Assembly (NCBI GenBank): GCA_030607895.1
Contig: JAUWJC010000041.1
Coordinates: 1-13,871 of the forward strand
Length of the DNA: 13,871 bases
Source of the DNA: Pirellulales bacterium
GTDB taxonomy: Bacteria; Planctomycetota; Planctomycetia; Pirellulales; Thermoguttaceae
Direction: 5' to 3'
The translations under genes and the position numbers were made by a program. The notes beneath the pieces were generated by a model. It was not told the origin of the DNA. It was given only the letters and a program-made list of their open reading frames with translations, and did not search any database. Below are positions 11,347 through 13,871 of this stretch, piece after piece (position 1 is the stretch's first letter; every line of letters starts with the position of its first letter).

Positions 11347-12972
11347 CTGCTGGGGCGATACTCGCTTTTGGTAGTGGCGGGCGAGTTGCGGGGTGGGGCC
11401 GAGATTCGCGACAAGCTGGCGGCATACGCCCAAGCCGGCGGACAACTTGTGATTACCGCCGGAAGCCTGGCAAATCTGCCCGGTGGACTCGCCGGTGCGT
11501 GTGTCACCGGACCCGCCGTCGAGTTCGGCCCGAAAACCAGTCTGAAGCTGGGCGACTCGACGATCGAGGAGCAACACGGGTTCGCCCTTCATCGGCTGCA
11601 ATTGCCGGCCGAGGCCCAGGTAATCGCCAAGTGCAAGGAAATGCCCGCCGTGGTGAAGCTCCCATGCGGTAAAGGCAGCGTGACGGTCCTGGCAAGCCCA
11701 TTCGGAGTAGGTCAAGAACCGGCGACGAAAGCCGTCGGAAGTGCCGTCGACAAGCCGCTGGGTAAACCCTATCCGCTCTTGAAGCACGTGCAAGCCGTGT
11801 TGGCCCGGGCGTTCGAGGGCGAGATGCTCTTCGAAGTCGGCCAGGGATTGAGCCTGATCACGTGCCGCAAGGGGCAAGGGGAGTATACGCTTGGCGTGTG
11901 CAACAATTCACTCGAGCAGCGCCCGATGAAGATCGTCTCCCACTGTGGCCCAATCCAGTCGGTCCGCGAGTTGCAGTTGGATCAATCGGAAAAAGGCGCG
12001 GAGGGATACTTGCCCGGCGGATTTGAGACGGCCAAGATCGGCACCAGCAAAGAGGGCCAAATTGCCGGCGGCGACGTGCGGCTCTTCTCGGTCCGCGTGC
12101 GGGAAGAAAACGTGGAGACGGTCCCGCACGTGGTTCCCGACCGGCGGCCGCGAGGCCGACTGCTGCCCTTGCGCGAAGCATCCTCGATCAAGGAAGAGAT
12201 CCTCGCCCGGCCGACGTTTTTCGAGCACTTCGACGGCGTGGTGGTCGATTGGAGATATCTGCACCGGCGGGAGAAGGCGGCGCTCGAGAAAGAAGCGGGC
12301 TGGATCGGGCGACAGGAACTCCAAGTAATCGTGGATCTGTCGTCGGGCATTAACTTGTATCCCGATTTGCGACTCATCGACAACATCAAGAAAGAACATG
12401 CCCGCAGCCTGGCCGCCATTGAAGATGTGTTGGCCAAGATGCCGATCCTGGGCGCGCAACATCTGATCCTCACGCTGCACCGGCGCCCGGAAAATAACTT
12501 CACCGAACAGCAAACGCAGAAGTCCTTGCTTTCAACGGTGCGGACATTGTGCGCCAAGGCGAAGCAGCACAAGGTGACAATGCATCTTCGAGTCTCGTCC
12601 GTCAGGCCACCGAAGAACGTGGAATCGGCGATCCGGTTCATCGAACAAGTCGGGGCGGAAAACCTTCGCCTGGCCCCCAGCACGGCCCTGTTGCTGGCAA
12701 ACAACACCGATCCAAAAAAACTGGCGGAATCAGCCAAAGGTAAAGTCGGCCTATGGCTGGTGAGCCAGTCGCGACGTGACATTGCGGATCGGTTGTGGGA
12801 CGTGCACGCACCAATCGCCCAAAACCCGCAAGAGAAAAAACTGGCCGAGTATCTCTCGATCTCGCCCGAGGCGCCGCTGGTCCTGGACGCGGTCTATCGC
12901 AATCAGGACGAAGAGTACCATGACTCCCGCGCGCTGGGCCGGATTGTGCGGGAAATCAAGAAACCGCGATGA
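11347..12972 (+). CDS. GATase-like/TIM-barrel protein, N-terminally truncated
   Basis: The open frame begins after the stop at 11344 and has only non-ATG starts (TTG 11368 is the first), with no ribosome binding site. It opens in mid-domain: RYSLLVVAGEL reads like an internal beta-strand, followed by KLAAYAQAGGQLVITAG, typical of a class I glutamine-amidotransferase-like fold (to about residue 120 counted from 11368). No signal peptide is present. A beta-rich linker follows (about 150-250), then an alpha/beta barrel (about 285-510: DGVVVDWRYLH, LQVIVDLSSGINLY, LGAQHLILTLH, HKVTMHLRVS) resembling xylose-isomerase-like TIM barrels. It ends YRNQDEEYHDS, then RIVREIKK. The exact family is not recognised. 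The 5' boundary coincides with short repeats, so a deletion or rearrangement probably removed the N-terminus; the ORF may now be a relic. Confidence 0.6.
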   Translation: MLGRYSLLVVAGELRGGAEIRDKLAAYAQAGGQLVITAGSLANLPGGLAGACVTGPAVEFGPKTSLKLGDSTIEEQHGFALHRLQLPAEAQVIAKCKEMPAVVKLPCGKGSVTVLASPFGVGQEPATKAVGSAVDKPLGKPYPLLKHVQAVLARAFEGEMLFEVGQGLSLITCRKGQGEYTLGVCNNSLEQRPMKIVSHCGPIQSVRELQLDQSEKGAEGYLPGGFETAKIGTSKEGQIAGGDVRLFSVRVREENVETVPHVVPDRRPRGRLLPLREASSIKEEILARPTFFEHFDGVVVDWRYLHRREKAALEKEAGWIGRQELQVIVDLSSGINLYPDLRLIDNIKKEHARSLAAIEDVLAKMPILGAQHLILTLHRRPENNFTEQQTQKSLLSTVRTLCAKAKQHKVTMHLRVSSVRPPKNVESAIRFIEQVGAENLRLAPSTALLLANNTDPKKLAESAKGKVGLWLVSQSRRDIADRLWDVHAPIAQNPQEKKLAEYLSISPEAPLVLDAVYRNQDEEYHDSRALGRIVREIKKPR

Positions 12973-13006
12973 CCGCGCCTTTCACTCGGCGGAAGCTTGA
13001 CCTTCG

Positions 13007-13054
13007 CTATAAAGCCGCGCCCGGTGGTCGCGCGGGAAAACCTATAAAGCCGCG
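13007..13054. repeat. 13-bp direct repeat flanking a gene remnant
   Basis: CTATAAAGCCGCG occurs at 13007-13019 and again at 13042-13054, a 35-bp offset. The second copy contains the TAA (13045-13047) that closes the frame in front of the regulator remnant. It may mark a small duplication or a deletion joint. Confidence 0.6.
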
Positions 13055-13816
13055 GCACGTTTGTCGGCCCGGCGGTCGACGCACGCAAGCCGGCTCGACT
13101 TCGCACCATCCATTTCCTGCTGCCCGGCGATCGTGCCAACCGGTGCTCCTACGACGAGTTGGCCGAAGGTGCGTGTGCGGAGCTTTCCGTGGGCAGCGTG
13201 CAGTTTTCTCGCTTGCCGCGAGATAATGCCGTTCAGTGCGTTGAGGACCTGATCGACCGGGGGACTCGATCAGGCATGCTATTCGGTGTGATTGCGATCG
13301 GTTGTACGCACGACGTCTACGGTCACCTTCAGCAACAAGCTGTCCCCTGCGCCGTGCTAGGATCACTCTACCCCGACACCGAGCGGGTACCCTCGCTGGA
13401 TGCTGACATGCACCAAGTGGGCAAGCTCACGACCGGGCACCTCGTCGGGCAGGGTCACCGGCGGCTTGCGCTGTTGACTGGCGAGCACTGGCGGCCGGGT
13501 GACAACATATTTTTCGAGAGTGTTACGAAGACGGTGTCCGCGGCCGGTCTTTCGCACGATGCGCTGGTCGTTCGCTCGATGGCCGACAAGATGGAGGTCG
13601 TGGTGGGTGAGGTGCGAGCGTTGCTGGCCTCGGCCGACCGGCCCACCGGCTTCATCTGCCGCACCCGGCTCTTCGTGCTTCGTGCAAGCAGTCAAGAACG
13701 TTGCCCGGTCGATGGGGCTGGCGGTCCCGGGCGACGTGGAGATCGTGGTGGACGGCCCCTCGGCCAGCTACCTGACCGACTTGAACGCCGATTTCCGCGG
13801 CCCCTTAATTCAATGA
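13048..13816 (+). pseudogene. GntR/LacI-type regulator remnant (HTH lost, frameshifted)
   Basis: From 13048 the frame reads SRGTFVGP, the usual end of a GntR winged helix, then a periplasmic-binding-protein-like sensor domain: LRTIHFLLPGD, DELAEGA, LIDRGTRSGMLFG, VPCAVLG, DADMHQVGKLTTGHLVGQGHRRL split by no stop, and PTGFICRT at about 13642-13665. The continuation AVKNVARSMGLAVPGDVEIV lies one frame over (13699 onward), so a one-base shift occurred between about 13654 and 13690. The shifted frame stops at 13816, short of a full sensor. The DNA-binding helices should lie upstream, but only about 75 bp separates this from the previous ORF, so they are missing. PVVAREN before the in-frame TAA at 13045 could be part of the wing. 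A sequencing error could explain the frameshift but not the lost N-terminus. Confidence 0.7.
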
Positions 13817-13871
13817 AGAAATGGATATTCAGGTGTACACATACCGAATGCGACGGTTGCCTAGCCAGGGG

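Noticed and set aside
12969..13226. 85-codon plus-strand frame starting at the ATG that overlaps the TIM-barrel stop
   Set aside because: The ATGA overlap suggests coupling, but the translation is basic and featureless, while another frame over the same DNA encodes the regulator sensor domain.
1..13871. CRISPR array, defence island or mobile element with transposase
   Set aside because: The repeats are short palindromes or tandem heptamers without regular spacers, and no Cas, transposase, integrase or recombinase gene is present in any frame examined.

Overview
The window looks like a high-GC chromosomal segment from a member of the Planctomycetota (Pirellulales-like). The main evidence is a prepilin-type DUF1559 protein with an H-X9-DG tail paired with a small transthyretin-like lipoprotein, a LamG protein with a PEP-CTERM sorting tail, a secreted family 2 glycoside hydrolase, and a stand-alone STAS/RsbW pair. 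No single alignment was run, so the phylum call rests on recognised families and gene pairings.

Layout. Bases 1-221 hold a hairpin and a heptanucleotide repeat. Bases 222-1151 (minus strand) encode a STAS anti-sigma-factor antagonist followed by an RsbW-like kinase. They are read from a good sigma70-like promoter near 1332-1359, and the leader contains a REP-like inverted repeat. Bases 1152-1772 carry no gene but are dense in repeats: a REP-like element, heptamer arrays arranged as a hairpin, and a perfect 25-bp inverted repeat. Bases 1773-2681 (plus strand) encode a secreted protein of unknown function. Bases 2705-9051 (minus strand) form the main block: LamG/PEP-CTERM protein, GH2 hydrolase, DUF1559 protein, lipoprotein and FadR-type GntR regulator. 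The GH2 stop and DUF1559 start overlap as TAATG, and a strong promoter precedes the LamG gene. Bases 9436-9726 (minus) encode a small two-helix membrane protein, and 10093-11133 (plus) a uroporphyrinogen-decarboxylase/MtaA-like protein.

From 11134 on, the sequence looks decayed. A repeat-rich gap runs into a long plus-strand ORF (11347-12972) that begins in mid-domain, and then into a GntR/LacI-type regulator remnant (13048-13816) that has lost its DNA-binding domain and carries a frameshift.

Working together: the LamG, GH2, DUF1559, lipoprotein and GntR genes plausibly form a carbohydrate-recognition and degradation unit at the cell surface, with the GntR protein as a local metabolite-responsive regulator. 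The STAS/RsbW pair is an independent partner-switch signalling module. I found no CRISPR array, tRNA, rRNA, transposase or clear defence system. The most distinctive feature is non-coding: three related REP-like hairpins that each sit just upstream of a gene start, plus several heptamer repeat tracts.
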